64,000 nucleotides of DNA from Coriobacteriia bacterium (GCA_009776725.1 WRNE01000003.1:38443-102442), one strand, 5' to 3'; counted from the stretch's first letter, positions 26,837 through 37,065 are shown. Numbers and translations are program-made. Notes: generated by a model not told the origin, from the letters alone.

Positions 26837-27328
26837 CTAGTCGAAGGCAAAAACATATGTGTTGGTTAACTCTGGCCCATCACTAAGCGGTACATCAATA
26901 GCCCTCACTTCAATTGTGACTGCTGCTGTATTGTACATGGTAAAAGCCTCGGTAACAACAATTGTCTGGCCTTTAGCCACTGGCCTGTTCGGCGACTCGA
27001 TGTCTATCAAGGCCGGGTCGACATTAGTAGTGCGTTCCAAGACCATGTCGTTTTGCATGGCCAGGCTGGAGTACGCCTCATAAAAAGTAGTTGCCTCATT
27101 GGCAGTGTTAGTAAACGAATAAGTAACGATAATAACGAAGTTGTCGTCTAGGTCACGCTCGAACTTGCCTGACTCCATCGTCAAGCCAGTCGTCGAGGGC
27201 TTTACGCTGCCAGACGTCGGCTCATTAGCGTCAGGGTCTGCCGTCTCACGACAGCCAAACAACACCAGCGTGAGCGACAGGGCTGTTATAACAGATACTA
27301 TCTTCAACAGTTTAGTCGTTTTCATCAT
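26837..27328 (-). CDS. Small lipoprotein, DUF5067-like immunoglobulin fold
   Basis: A 163-aa secreted lipoprotein: signal helix near 7-25 with lipobox LVLFGC (Cys26), a short Ser/Thr/Pro linker, then one beta-rich domain. The pattern of a residue stretch FVIIVTYSFTNTANEATTFYEAYSSLAMQND followed by GQTIVVTEAFTMYN resembles DUF5067-type domains common in Gram-positive gut bacteria. The function is unknown. It is followed by its own terminator and preceded by a GGAGAGG site. It stands alone between ppdK and metN. Confidence 0.75.
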   Translation of the reverse strand: MMKTTKLLKIVSVITALSLTLVLFGCRETADPDANEPTSGSVKPSTTGLTMESGKFERDLDDNFVIIVTYSFTNTANEATTFYEAYSSLAMQNDMVLERTTNVDPALIDIESPNRPVAKGQTIVVTEAFTMYNTAAVTIEVRAIDVPLSDGPELTNTYVFAFD

Positions 27329-27374
27329 ATAGTCCTCTCCTCTGTTATTCTTCGCCTTGAACCATAGTCGTCAG

Positions 27375-30125
27375 TTACCGGTTGTCGCTGCCAGCGTGAA
27401 TGTCTTCCAAGGCAGCCTGAGCAGCAGCCAACCTAGCCAGGGGAACCCGATAAGGCGAGCAACTCACATAGTTCAAGCCTATCTTGTGGAACATCTTGAT
27501 GCTTTCCGGGTCGCCTCCATGCTCTCCACAAACACCCAGCTCCAGGTCAGGGTTGCCCGACCGTCCCAGCTTGCATGCCATGTCGACTAAAGAAGCAACC
27601 CCATCGTCTAGGGTCTCGAAGGGATTGTATGGAATGATCTTGCGGTCAAGGTATTGGGGGATAAACTTGCCTTCTACATCGTCCCGTGAGAAACCGAAGG
27701 TAGTCTGGGTCAGGTCGTTGGTGCCAAAACTGAAGAAGTCGGCGTGCAGGGCTATGTCGTCAGCCACCACACAGGCCCTGGGAAGCTCGATCATGGTGCC
27801 GATCGGCAGGTCGAGGCTGATCCCGAACTCGGCGCTTACCTCGGCCAGTACGGCTTCGGCCTCTTCACGCAAGACGGTCAGCTCGGGAACGACTGAGACC
27901 AGAGGAATCATTATCTCACCCCGCGGATCTAGGCCTTCTTGGATCAACTGGGCGGTTGCCACAGCAATCGCCCTGACTTGCATGGCTGCCAGCTCTGGGA
28001 AGAGTATCGCCAAACGGCAGCCCCGTAGCCCTAACATCGGGTTGGACTCGGACATGGCATCGATATGGGCAAGCAAGGCCCGTTTGGCCTCAATCTCTTG
28101 CTCGTCCCCAGAGGTCAACTCGAGGCGGGTGATCTCGACTTCCAAGTCACGGGGGCTGTCCAAGAACTCATGCAAGGGAGGGTCAAGCAGACGCACCACG
28201 ACCGGCAGCTTGTCCATTGCCTTAAAAATGCCGTAGAAGTCCTCGGTCTGTACCTTTAAGAGGTCGGACAAGGCCTTCTCCCGAATTGCCGCATCGTCGC
28301 TAAGGATATAGTTTTGGATAATGGACTTGCGTTCCCCTAAGAACATATGCTCGGTACGGCACAGTCCGATTCCCTGGGCGCCAAAAGCGCGGGAAAGCGC
28401 GGCATCCTCAGGATTGTCGGCATTGGCACAGATACCCAAAACGCGGAACTCGTCGGCCCATTCGAGTATCGTGTCGAGGTCGCCGGTGATCTCAGGCATA
28501 GCCAGACTGACTGCTCCCAGCACCACGATGCCCGTAGTGCCGTCGATCGAGACAATGTCGCCCTCGCGGATGACGATGTCTGTGCCGCGTACCGTTGCCA
28601 TCTTGGCTTCAGCGTTGATTTGCAGGGCATCGGCCCCGCAGACACAGGGCGTTCCCATGCCCCGGGCGATAACCGCAGCATGTGACGTCTTGCCGCCATG
28701 GCTGGTGAGTATGCCCTCGGCAGCAACCATGCCTGGCAGGTCGTCAGGGTTTGTCTCCCAGCGGATCAGCACGCACTTCCGTCCGGCTGCTGCTGCAGCT
28801 ACGGCATCAGCTGAGGAGAAGACCGCCTCGCCGACCGCAGCCCCGGGACTGGCGTTAAGGCCGGTGGCAATGACGTCGTATTGGGCGTTTGCATCGAATT
28901 GGGGATGGAGCAGCTGGTCGAGCTGGTCGGCCTCGATACGCAGCAAGGCCTCTTCTTTGCTGATCAGCCCTTCCTCGTACATTGCGATGCCGATACGTAG
29001 GGCAGCTGCAGCGGTACGCTTGCCGATGCGGGTCTGCAGCATCCAAAGCTTGCCCTGCTCGATTGTGAACTCGATGTCGCACATATCGCGGTAGTGGTTC
29101 TCCAGGATAATGAAGGCTTCCTCAAGCTCGCGCCCTGCGTCTTGGAGGCCAGGGACGGTCTTGAGCAGGCTGATCGGCGACGTGTTCCGAATGCCTGCAA
29201 CGACATCCTCGCCTTGGGCGTTCACTAGGTAGTCGCCGTAGAACTCCTTCTCACCGGTTGCCGCGTCACGGGTGAAGGCCACACCGGTTGCCGAGGTGTC
29301 GCCCTTGTTGCCAAAGACCATGGCTTGGACATTGACAGCGGTGCCTAGGTCGTCAGATATCTTGTTCTGCTTGCGGTAGAACTGGGCCCTGTCGTTCATC
29401 CATGACCCGAAAACGGCACGAATGGCCAAATCGAGCTGGACCTCGACGTCCTGAGGGAACTGTATTGTCCCGTCTACCAGCAATTCAGGGTACTCGGCAG
29501 GGTCCACATGGTTCGTAAAGAGGCCCTTGAACTGGTCCACCAACGACTCCATGTCCTCGGCAGAGAGCTCGTCGTCGCCGTTTACGCCCCTGGTAATCTT
29601 TAAAGCGTTTATGGCATTCTCAAACAGGTCGCCGTCAACGCCTACTACCACCTTCGAAAACATTTGGATAAAGCGCCGATACGAATCCCAGGCAAACCGG
29701 GGGTTATCGGTCTGGTTGATCAAACCAAGCACTGACTGGTCGTTTAAGCCGAGGTTTAAAACAGTGTCCATCATGCCTGGCATCGAGAAAGGAGCGCCGG
29801 AGCGCACGCTGACTAGGAGCGGGTCGTTCGGGTCACCGAGCTTTTTTCCCATACGCTCTTCAAGGTCAAGCCGGTAACGTAAAATCTCCTCAACAACCCC
29901 ATCGGGGAATTGGTCGCCGTTTTTATAGTACTCTACGCATGTTTGGCAAGAAATTGTGAATCCTGGAGGTACCGGTAGTCCGATTGCCGCCATTTCAGCC
30001 AAACCTGCTCCCTTTCCACCAAGTATGTCTTTCATGTCCATGTTGCCTTCAGTTACATTGTTCCCGTTGGCATCTTTCCCAAACGCAAAGACTCGTTGCA
30101 AATCTGACACATCAGCTCCAATCAT
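27375..30125 (-). CDS. ppdK: Pyruvate, phosphate dikinase
   Basis: Interconverts pyruvate, ATP and phosphate with PEP, AMP and pyrophosphate; in fermenters it often serves glycolysis or gluconeogenesis. The 916-aa protein has the N-terminal ATP-grasp domain (GGKGAGLAEMAAIGLPVPPGF near 35-56, SVRSGAPFSMPGMMDTVLNLGLND near 108-130). The phosphohistidine domain carries GGKTSHAAVIARGMGTPCVCG near 478-498 (catalytic His). The C-terminal PEP-binding barrel has GIGLCRTEHMFLG near 586, RLLDPPLHEFL near 644, MLGLRGCRLA near 698 and FSFGTNDLTQTTFGFSRDD near 800. Start ATG at 30123-30125 has only a weak ribosome site. Confidence 0.97.
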   Translation of the reverse strand: MIGADVSDLQRVFAFGKDANGNNVTEGNMDMKDILGGKGAGLAEMAAIGLPVPPGFTISCQTCVEYYKNGDQFPDGVVEEILRYRLDLEERMGKKLGDPNDPLLVSVRSGAPFSMPGMMDTVLNLGLNDQSVLGLINQTDNPRFAWDSYRRFIQMFSKVVVGVDGDLFENAINALKITRGVNGDDELSAEDMESLVDQFKGLFTNHVDPAEYPELLVDGTIQFPQDVEVQLDLAIRAVFGSWMNDRAQFYRKQNKISDDLGTAVNVQAMVFGNKGDTSATGVAFTRDAATGEKEFYGDYLVNAQGEDVVAGIRNTSPISLLKTVPGLQDAGRELEEAFIILENHYRDMCDIEFTIEQGKLWMLQTRIGKRTAAAALRIGIAMYEEGLISKEEALLRIEADQLDQLLHPQFDANAQYDVIATGLNASPGAAVGEAVFSSADAVAAAAAGRKCVLIRWETNPDDLPGMVAAEGILTSHGGKTSHAAVIARGMGTPCVCGADALQINAEAKMATVRGTDIVIREGDIVSIDGTTGIVVLGAVSLAMPEITGDLDTILEWADEFRVLGICANADNPEDAALSRAFGAQGIGLCRTEHMFLGERKSIIQNYILSDDAAIREKALSDLLKVQTEDFYGIFKAMDKLPVVVRLLDPPLHEFLDSPRDLEVEITRLELTSGDEQEIEAKRALLAHIDAMSESNPMLGLRGCRLAILFPELAAMQVRAIAVATAQLIQEGLDPRGEIMIPLVSVVPELTVLREEAEAVLAEVSAEFGISLDLPIGTMIELPRACVVADDIALHADFFSFGTNDLTQTTFGFSRDDVEGKFIPQYLDRKIIPYNPFETLDDGVASLVDMACKLGRSGNPDLELGVCGEHGGDPESIKMFHKIGLNYVSCSPYRVPLARLAAAQAALEDIHAGSDNR

Positions 30126-30388
30126 CTAGGCCGCTTTATAAATGCGACTGGTTTATTCTTCCAAATACCAGCAAAAGCCTGTGCTATAAACGTGTTCTCC
30201 CTACAAACCAGTTAGTTAAAAGACTTTAACTACATCTCGGTGTCAGCGTGTAATAGGGCATGCTTTTGATTAGCTAATGATAACGCTAGAGATCGCTTTG
30301 ATGCATTCAGAAACCCTATTGTTATTGCTGCGTTTTCAAGTAACCTTATAAAGCAACAGGTTAAATACAGTGGGCGAAAGGGCGAAGG

Positions 30389-33300
30389 CTAAGCGTGCAA
30401 GGCCCTCTCTAAGAGCCTGGACAGGTCCATTTGCAGGTCGGCTGACTGAGCGTCCACTGTCAGCCAAATGCTGGCTTTGGTCTTGGTCCCGTCTGCATTC
30501 TCTAAGACCACGGTGAAATTGTCCCGGCCTGGATGGCGTTGGCAGATACGAAGAAGCTCGTCGCTGATCGACTGGGAAAGCCCCCTGCTGGGTATGGCAA
30601 ACTCTAGTGAGCCAGGCTCGTCCCCTGCCCCTTCCAAGCTCAAGACTTTGACTGACGACACTAAGAACTGGGCCCCCCGGTCGGAGGACTCATACCTGCC
30701 ATTGGCGCTGACCACAGCATCGTTTTGCAGGAACACCTCGTACTTCTCAAAGTATGTGGGAAACACAATGCAGTCGATCGACCCTGTGTCGTCTTCCAGC
30801 ACGAACCTGGCCATCCGCTTCCCGTCTCGGGAATTTGCCATGGCCAACCGGCTGACCATGCCGGCAAGGTTGATATACCTGCTCGTCGGTATGCCGTTGG
30901 TGACCGCTTGGTCGGCAACGTTGATGCCCTCTCCCAAGCCTAGGTCCCCTATGTCCTCTTCTGGCTCCTCGCTATCGCCAGTGTTGTTAAAGACTGACAA
31001 AGGGCAGTCCCGCTCGGATTCCAAGAGCCTTTGGTAAGGCCTTAAGGGATGGTCGGAGACATACATGCCTAAGGCCTCGCGCTCATAGTTCAAAAGCGTC
31101 CTCGAGTCCCACTCCACCCCGTCTGGGCTGGGGATTGTCTCCTCATAGGCCAGTGCCTGGTCGCCAGACAAAGAGTCAAAGAGGGAGACTTGGCCCTCTG
31201 CTGTGTCGCGTTGGCGACGGGCAGCCGACTCCATGATCTTATCCACCTCTAAAAAGCGCATCAATTGCCGCCGGGTGTATCCAGTCGAGTCAAAGGCCCC
31301 GCATTTGATCAAGGCCTCTACGGTGCGCTTGTTGGCAATGGTGTTGCTGATGCGGTCGGTAAAGTCATGCAAGGACTTGAAAGGGCCGCCTTGCTCGCGG
31401 TTGGCTATGATCGCCGCAGCGGTAGACGAGCCGACTCCCTTGATGCCAGCCAGGCCGAAGCGGACCGCCTCGGGCAAAGGCGTGAACTCCTGGCCGGAGG
31501 TATTGATGTCGGGGGGCAGGACGTCGATGCCTGAAAGCTTGCATGCAGCGATATATTGGATCAGGCGGTCGGAGTTGCCGATATGGCTGGTGAGCACGGC
31601 TGCCATGTACTCGCGGGGATAGTAGGCCTTGAACCAGGCGGTGCGCATGGTCAGTATGGCATAGGCGGCTGAATGCGACTTGTTGAAGGCGTACTCGGCG
31701 AACTTCACGACATCGTCCCAGATCCTGTTGGCCACTTGCTCCGAATAGCCCCTGCTGACAGCCCCGCTCCGCCAATGATCCACCATAGTCTCGCTGGCAC
31801 CGTTGGCCCAGCTCTCAATCTTATCGACCATCAGCGACTTGTCTTTTTTACCCATCGCCTTGCGCAGGCGGTCGCTCTCGCCGGCTGTAAAGCCGCACAT
31901 CTCCATAGAGATGCGCATTACCTGCTCTTGGAAGACCAGGGCCCCGTAAGTCTCTTCGAGGATCGGCTTGAGGCGCTCGTCATAGTAGCTTGCCACCCCG
32001 CGGCCCAGCTTGCGCTCTACGAAGTCGCTGACCACTCCGGCTTGGATCGGGCCTGGCCGGTACAAGGCCAGCACAGCAGTAATGTCCTCGTAGCGGTCGG
32101 TCTGCATCCTGCGCAGTATCGAGGTCATGCCTTCGCTCTCGACTTGAAAGACCCCGGCTGTGTCGCCGCTGGCTAGCAGCTCCATAGCCTTCGGGTCGTT
32201 TAGCGGTATTGACTCTAGGTCGACGTCGTGCCCGGTGTTGGCCTTTACATACTCCCGCACTTTCATCAGCACGTTTAAAGTGCGTAGGCCTAAGAAGTCC
32301 ATCTTCAACATGCCCAGCTCCGCATTGTGGACACCATCGTACTGGGTGAGCACCACCCCGCCCTTGCTGTCATGCTTGACAGGGATGTGGTTGTCGACGT
32401 CGTCGGGGCAGATGATCACCGCCGAGGCATGGACCCCCTCTCCACGTACGGAGCCCTCGATGGTCAGGGCTGCCTCGATGATGCGTTGTATGTCAGGGTC
32501 GCTCTCAAAGGCCCTGACCAGCTCCGGGTTTCGCTGCTCCCGGTTCTTTGCCTCGTCGGCATGCCGGCCAAGCATCGCCGCCAGCGAGACGTCTGGCCCA
32601 TAGGGTATCAGCCTAGAGATGCGCGCCCCGAGCGAGATCGGATAGTCAAGCACCCTGGTCGTGTCGACAATTGCCTGCTTGGCTTTCAGCGTGTTGAAAG
32701 TCACAACATGCGCCACGCTCTTCTCCCCATAAATGTCACGCAGGTGCTCTATCACCTCAAAGCGCCCTGTCTCGTCGAAGTCTATGTCGATATCAGGCAT
32801 TTCTTCGCGTTCCAAAGAGAGGAAGCGCTCAAAGATCAGGTTGTTTTGCAGCGGGTCGAGCGCTGTGATGCCCAGCGCATAGGCGATGATCGAGCCTGCC
32901 GCACTGCCTCGGCCAGGGCCGACTCCTACCCCGTTTTGCCGGGCCCAGGCGGTGAATTCCTGGACAACGAGGAAGTAGACGGCAAAGCCCTTCTCGCAGA
33001 TGATCTTGTACTCGTGCTCGAACTGCTGCATGACCCGGTCAGGCAGCGGGTCGCCGTAGAGCCTCTTTAGGCCAAGCAGGCTCTCGCTGCGCAGCCTCGT
33101 CTCATTCGTCTCCCCCTCCGGCAGCGGAAGCGCGGGAAAGACATACTGCTTGCTCAGCAGATCGGTTTCGCACTTTTCAGCCACTTCGACGGTGGTGTCG
33201 CAGGACTCCGGATAGTCGCTTAGGGCCTCGCGCATCTCGGCCTCGGTCTTCATGTAGAACTGGTCGTTGGAAAACCGCATCCGGTCCGGGTCGTCATACC

Positions 33301-34048
33301 GGCTGGCAGTGCCAATACAAAGCATCAGGTCCTGGGCTGGCGCGTCTTCCCTGACCAGGTAGTGAAAATCATTGGTTGCGACGGTCTTCAGCCCGAGCTC
33401 TTGGGCGAGCCTCACTAATTCGTGGTTCAAGTCCGACTGGCTGACGCTGCCCGACAAGACGATTCCCGACTCTTGGAGGTCGACCGACCGTTTCAAATCG
33501 TCTGCGCTAATGACGATTCCTTGGTTTTGCAGCTCTATGTAGAAATCTCCTGGGGAGAAGACCTCGGCGAAACGGCTTGCCCACAGGCGGGCGTCGTCTG
33601 TTTGCTGGCTCAACAGCTTCTGGGCCAGGACGCCGCTGATGCAGGCAGATGTGGCGATCAGCCCTTCGGCAAACTCGTTAAGGTCTTCCAGGGTAACCCT
33701 CGGCTTGTAATAAAAGGCGTCTCCGACAGCTGAGCGCGACACTAGCTTTACCAGGTTTTGGTAGCCCGTCCGGTTCTTTGCTAGTAATATCATATGGTAT
33801 AACTCTGGCTTGCGGTCACGCCTCAAGTCGCTGTCAGGGGTAAAGTAGACCTCACAGCCTAAAATCGGCTTGACCTTCTCGTTTTGACAGGCCTCATAAA
33901 AAGCCGGAATGCCATACATGTACCCATGGTCGGTCAAGGCAACTGCACTCATTTCTAGCTCGGCTGCCCTTCTGGCCATTGCGTCTACGCGGGTTGCCCC
34001 GTCTAAAAGCGAATACTCGCTGTGGTTATGTAAATGAACGAATGCCAT
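30389..34048 (-). CDS. dnaE: DNA polymerase III alpha subunit
   Basis: Main replicative polymerase of DnaE type, 1219 aa. The N-terminal PHP domain starts at once (FVHLHNHSEYSLLDGATRVDAM). The polymerase core has VGPGRGSAAGSIIAYALGIT near 372 and PDIDIDFDETGR near 413 (catalytic aspartates), plus QFDG-like KMDFLGLRTLNVL near 575. HhH (FGLAGIKGVGSSTAAAI near 850) and C-terminal OB-fold (INLAGMVSRL...FVLEDDTGSIDCIVFP, about 1050-1110) follow. The start is 6 bp after the yerC-like stop, so the two are probably co-transcribed. Confidence 0.98.
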   Translation of the reverse strand: MAFVHLHNHSEYSLLDGATRVDAMARRAAELEMSAVALTDHGYMYGIPAFYEACQNEKVKPILGCEVYFTPDSDLRRDRKPELYHMILLAKNRTGYQNLVKLVSRSAVGDAFYYKPRVTLEDLNEFAEGLIATSACISGVLAQKLLSQQTDDARLWASRFAEVFSPGDFYIELQNQGIVISADDLKRSVDLQESGIVLSGSVSQSDLNHELVRLAQELGLKTVATNDFHYLVREDAPAQDLMLCIGTASRYDDPDRMRFSNDQFYMKTEAEMREALSDYPESCDTTVEVAEKCETDLLSKQYVFPALPLPEGETNETRLRSESLLGLKRLYGDPLPDRVMQQFEHEYKIICEKGFAVYFLVVQEFTAWARQNGVGVGPGRGSAAGSIIAYALGITALDPLQNNLIFERFLSLEREEMPDIDIDFDETGRFEVIEHLRDIYGEKSVAHVVTFNTLKAKQAIVDTTRVLDYPISLGARISRLIPYGPDVSLAAMLGRHADEAKNREQRNPELVRAFESDPDIQRIIEAALTIEGSVRGEGVHASAVIICPDDVDNHIPVKHDSKGGVVLTQYDGVHNAELGMLKMDFLGLRTLNVLMKVREYVKANTGHDVDLESIPLNDPKAMELLASGDTAGVFQVESEGMTSILRRMQTDRYEDITAVLALYRPGPIQAGVVSDFVERKLGRGVASYYDERLKPILEETYGALVFQEQVMRISMEMCGFTAGESDRLRKAMGKKDKSLMVDKIESWANGASETMVDHWRSGAVSRGYSEQVANRIWDDVVKFAEYAFNKSHSAAYAILTMRTAWFKAYYPREYMAAVLTSHIGNSDRLIQYIAACKLSGIDVLPPDINTSGQEFTPLPEAVRFGLAGIKGVGSSTAAAIIANREQGGPFKSLHDFTDRISNTIANKRTVEALIKCGAFDSTGYTRRQLMRFLEVDKIMESAARRQRDTAEGQVSLFDSLSGDQALAYEETIPSPDGVEWDSRTLLNYEREALGMYVSDHPLRPYQRLLESERDCPLSVFNNTGDSEEPEEDIGDLGLGEGINVADQAVTNGIPTSRYINLAGMVSRLAMANSRDGKRMARFVLEDDTGSIDCIVFPTYFEKYEVFLQNDAVVSANGRYESSDRGAQFLVSSVKVLSLEGAGDEPGSLEFAIPSRGLSQSISDELLRICQRHPGRDNFTVVLENADGTKTKASIWLTVDAQSADLQMDLSRLLERALHA

Positions 34049-34054
34049 ATATCA

Positions 34055-34360
34055 TCATGAAAAGACGGTTTTTTTGTCGAGGCCAAAGACTCTTCGATAT
34101 CCCCCTGCCCCATGGTTGATGCATTTGGATACCCGGGCTATGGTGGTTGCCGAGGACCCGGTAGTCTCTTGGATCTTTAGGTAGGACTCCCCTCTTGCGA
34201 GCATCTTGGCCACATCGAGCCGGGTGGCCATCTCATTTATCTCTCTAATCGTGCATAGGTCGATCATCAAAGCTTCAATTTCATCTGGATCAGTAGTCTT
34301 TGCAAATGTCTCAAACAGAAAAGTTAATTGCTCGCTCGTTGCTGATCTTTCTCTTACCAT
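34055..34360 (-). CDS. YerC/YecD family TrpR-like DNA-binding protein
   Basis: About 101 aa from the ATG of MVRERSATSEQL, which has GGGAG just upstream; an in-frame TTG five codons earlier is less likely. The core reads LCTIREINEMATRLDVAKMLARGESYLKIQETTGSSATTIARVSKCINHGAGGYRRVF, matching the YerC/YecD TrpR-related family, whose helix-turn-helix spans about 50-80. Members are small predicted regulators. The gene lies 6 bp before dnaE, so it might influence that operon, but nothing direct shows this. Confidence 0.85.
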   Translation of the reverse strand: MVRERSATSEQLTFLFETFAKTTDPDEIEALMIDLCTIREINEMATRLDVAKMLARGESYLKIQETTGSSATTIARVSKCINHGAGGYRRVFGLDKKTVFS

Positions 34361-34753
34361 GATACTCCCATTCAATTAATCGGTAGTGCTTATGCATACT
34401 TAGTTGACTATTGGCCAATCTAAGGTATTTCTGACTTATTGTAGCAAATGGTCTAGATCGCCTAGGGCCTGATCATCCAAGCGTAACGACGAATGCCTAT
34501 AAAGTTTTCGTGGCTACTTGCCGATGTATATGAAACGATCGGGTGCCGCCTTATGGCAAACAGCTCGTCAGCCTCGGCTATTTAATGGTAGGGATTCTCC
34601 TTTTGAAAAGCTTTATACAGCAAAAGACCAGGTCACCAAGCCTTTTTTGATTTTGAGCCCATCTGCTCCAGCTTGGCAACCTGACCTGGTTGGTACAGTG
34701 TTTATTTGTGTTTGTTAACGTTGGTTAAATGATCAGCCAATCAACGTTTGATG
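34361..34753. other. Gap without gene between yerC-like and secreted protein
   Basis: About 390 bp upstream of the yerC-dnaE operon and downstream of the DUF6273-like gene. Apart from the terminator-like stem at 34627-34690 I see no convincing coding frame; a 66-codon plus-strand frame at 34518 has no ribosome site or family pattern. Confidence 0.6.
34627..34690 (-). terminator. Long bulged terminator hairpin
   Basis: The minus strand reads ACCAGGTCA, a 5-base bulge, CCAAGC, a 29-base loop, GCTTGG and TGACCTGGT, then CTTTTGC. The stem is 9 plus 6 perfect base pairs. It lies about 60 bp after the stop of the DUF6273-like gene. The large loop includes AAAATCAAAAAA. Confidence 0.65.
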
Positions 34754-36622
34754 CTAATCAACGCCGCTTGGCAGGTACAAGAACCTAATCGTTATTGTCT
34801 CGCCCATGCTTATTGTCCCAGACACAGGGGCTGTCCGTGGATCCCACATGCCCGGACGATAACCATAACGGCCGAGGTCTTTCGGGAAGTACTCGCCATA
34901 ATCGCCAGCGGGAATGATATTTACATCTGGGCTGATAATATCATCTCCAGTGATAGCATCGACATATTCGACAATCACTGTAGAGCTTTGCTTGAATATG
35001 CCCTGGCCAACCCATACGGCTGGAAAAACCAAGCCATAGCCAAAACTGTTGGGGAATGGCTCGGAGAACAGCCTAAGCTCGTGTGCATAGCCATCGTTTA
35101 GAAGGGCACATGCTGTGTCAGAGATGCTACCAGGCGAACGGAGCCACATACCATAGTAATAGACCCCTTTGTACGGTTGTTCCGTTGCAGGTATGTTGAT
35201 CTTATAGAAATTCGAGACTGCTTCAGGCGAACTATAGCATTCAGCGCCTTGTGCGCCCTTCCAGTTCCTGACTATCGAACAATAGTTGGCAACTTCGCTG
35301 TAGCTTAGTGCAAAAGCAATATCATTGCCGATTCCAACTTGGTACTTGGTCGGATTGCTTAAGCCGTCGTAGAGGGTTGTAGTCGTATAACGGGTCCCAA
35401 GCGTATTGATGGCGCTGTTTTGCACGGTAAACTCACGTATCCGGGCATTAGCCGGCAAAACGTCATAGAAAGTGTTTATGCCTTGAGGATCAGGGATGGG
35501 AGTCAGTCGGTTGAACCAAATATTGACTAAGCCACGGATATACGAGTTTGAATAATTGTTATCTACAATGCTGTATCTCGAGTTTTGCCACATCGGATTG
35601 CCATAATTGAAACTCTGGATATTCATGAAGTCAGCCCTGACTATTAGCGAATAGTCGCCGTTTTGGGCTATCTCAACCCAATTGCATGAATCGCCGGTCA
35701 TCTCTGGGGCAAGGATTCGGCCATCGACAACTGTGGCATACTCGGCAATCGGTTTGCCAGTGTCTACTGGTGCCGTGGTAAAAATACCGTTTTCGACCCA
35801 AACAGCCGGGTAAACATACCCTTTTTGCATAACTGCAAGCGTGGTGGCCTCAAACATCTGGGCAAAGCCGTTTGCATATAAAGCACCCACAGTGGTGGAG
35901 GTGGAGCCAGTAGAGCGCAGCCACATGCCTGTCGTGTAACCGCTGACTGCAGGCATACTCATCTTCGCGAAGTTGGCTTTTGCCTCAGCAGGGCTTACCC
36001 CTTGTGCCGAGGTTCCGCCTTTGAAGACTCGGCTGTTAGACAGGAAGTTCGCGACTTCGCTGCTGCTAAGCATAAAGGCAATATCGTTTCCGACTCCGAC
36101 TTGATAATCAGACGGCTGGCTTAGCCCGTCAGTCAAAGTCGTTTCAGTATAGCTTGTCCCCAACTTGGCAGTAGCATTGCTTTGCAGGGTGAACTCGCGC
36201 ATACGGGCGTTTTGAGCCAATGTATCGTCAGCTACGTCATAGTTTGGCGTAGGTATCGCAGCAACGTTCCCGTTAAACCAATTGTTGATGCGGTCACGGG
36301 CTTGGGATTTCAGATAATTGTTGGTAGTTCCATAAAACACGCTATGCCAGGTAGGCTCGTTTTGTTTGTAAGACTTTTTTAAATAGTCCGTCCGGACGAT
36401 TAACGAGCTGTTGCCGCTCCTGGCAATCTCTACCCAATTGACAGTGTCACCTGTCATGTCGGGAGTCAAGACTCTTCCCTCGACGCCTGTAGGCACTGGT
36501 CCGTAGAATTCGGCAGCGATTAGCATTTGGCTCGGAACAACAACCATCAGGCAGATCATAACAGCCAATAGGGATGAAAGAATCTTTTTTCTCGGTGTTC
36601 GGGCTTTTTGGTTAATGTGCAT
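34754..36622 (-). CDS. Secreted protein with two DUF6273-like repeats and a MucBP-like end
   Basis: A 622-aa exported protein. Signal peptide: KARTPRKK followed by hydrophobic 14-34 ending near AEF. Two homologous domains of about 240 residues (about 40-285 and 293-545) each open with GRxLxPxMTGDxxNWVEIAxxGxxSLIVRxDxxxx and contain W-x-S/V, a Y-rich stretch, N-x-WFN, NARIREFTxQ, LGTxYTxTTLxDGLSxPxxYQVGxGNDIAFxLSxSEVAN and MWLRSxGS, then PAVWV. This is the pattern of DUF6273-type repeats found in secreted proteins of gut Gram-positives. The last 75 residues (VIVEYVDAITGDDI...) look like a single MucBP or listeria-type repeat. There is no LPXTG anchor. The role is unknown, possibly surface binding. 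Confidence 0.8.
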   Translation of the reverse strand: MHINQKARTPRKKILSSLLAVMICLMVVVPSQMLIAAEFYGPVPTGVEGRVLTPDMTGDTVNWVEIARSGNSSLIVRTDYLKKSYKQNEPTWHSVFYGTTNNYLKSQARDRINNWFNGNVAAIPTPNYDVADDTLAQNARMREFTLQSNATAKLGTSYTETTLTDGLSQPSDYQVGVGNDIAFMLSSSEVANFLSNSRVFKGGTSAQGVSPAEAKANFAKMSMPAVSGYTTGMWLRSTGSTSTTVGALYANGFAQMFEATTLAVMQKGYVYPAVWVENGIFTTAPVDTGKPIAEYATVVDGRILAPEMTGDSCNWVEIAQNGDYSLIVRADFMNIQSFNYGNPMWQNSRYSIVDNNYSNSYIRGLVNIWFNRLTPIPDPQGINTFYDVLPANARIREFTVQNSAINTLGTRYTTTTLYDGLSNPTKYQVGIGNDIAFALSYSEVANYCSIVRNWKGAQGAECYSSPEAVSNFYKINIPATEQPYKGVYYYGMWLRSPGSISDTACALLNDGYAHELRLFSEPFPNSFGYGLVFPAVWVGQGIFKQSSTVIVEYVDAITGDDIISPDVNIIPAGDYGEYFPKDLGRYGYRPGMWDPRTAPVSGTISMGETITIRFLYLPSGVD

Positions 36623-37065
36623 GTAACAATCCTCTCTTTGTCGTTAGACACATTATTTCGTTGGGTTTACTGATTGTTTCTATTTTGCATATACTTCCAC
36701 TGTGCATGCTTAAAAGAGCCTCGAAGCCTGCTTGCACATCCTTAAAAAACCTGTCAACACCCCCTCTCGGCGAGCTGCTTGTACAATAAAAGCCGCTTTT
36801 AGAACAAACGTAGGTATTCGATACATTTTGACTCCGTATTATATCAATTTGCAAGTAGGATTTTTCTTATGAAAACATAGCAATACGTTGACGCTAAGGT
36901 TATCAAACCATTCGTTTTTAAGAATTCAAAGGGCTATATTATATGTGTACAAGTATTAGCCAATAGCATAAAAATAGAGGCTAAATGCTACAGAGTGACG
37001 ATCAATACAGCCTGTTTGCAGCAGATTCAAGCAAAACCAAGGCATGAGTATGAAAAGGAGTGCCT
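36623..37065. other. Divergent intergenic region, 443 bp
   Basis: Lies between the secreted-protein gene (minus) and the dehydrogenase gene (plus). A TATAAT hexamer on the minus strand at 36938-36943 lacks a matching -35. No coding frame with ribosome site or structured RNA is recognised. The region is A/T-richer than its surroundings. Confidence 0.5.

Noticed and set aside
28321..29094. Long open frames antisense to ppdK, smc, dnaE and clpX
   Set aside because: They are shadows of G/C-biased codons of strongly conserved genes, with no ribosome sites or family motifs.
36938..36943. TATAAT on the minus strand as promoter of the secreted repeat protein
   Set aside because: No acceptable -35 at 16-18 bases and more than 300 bases to the start codon.
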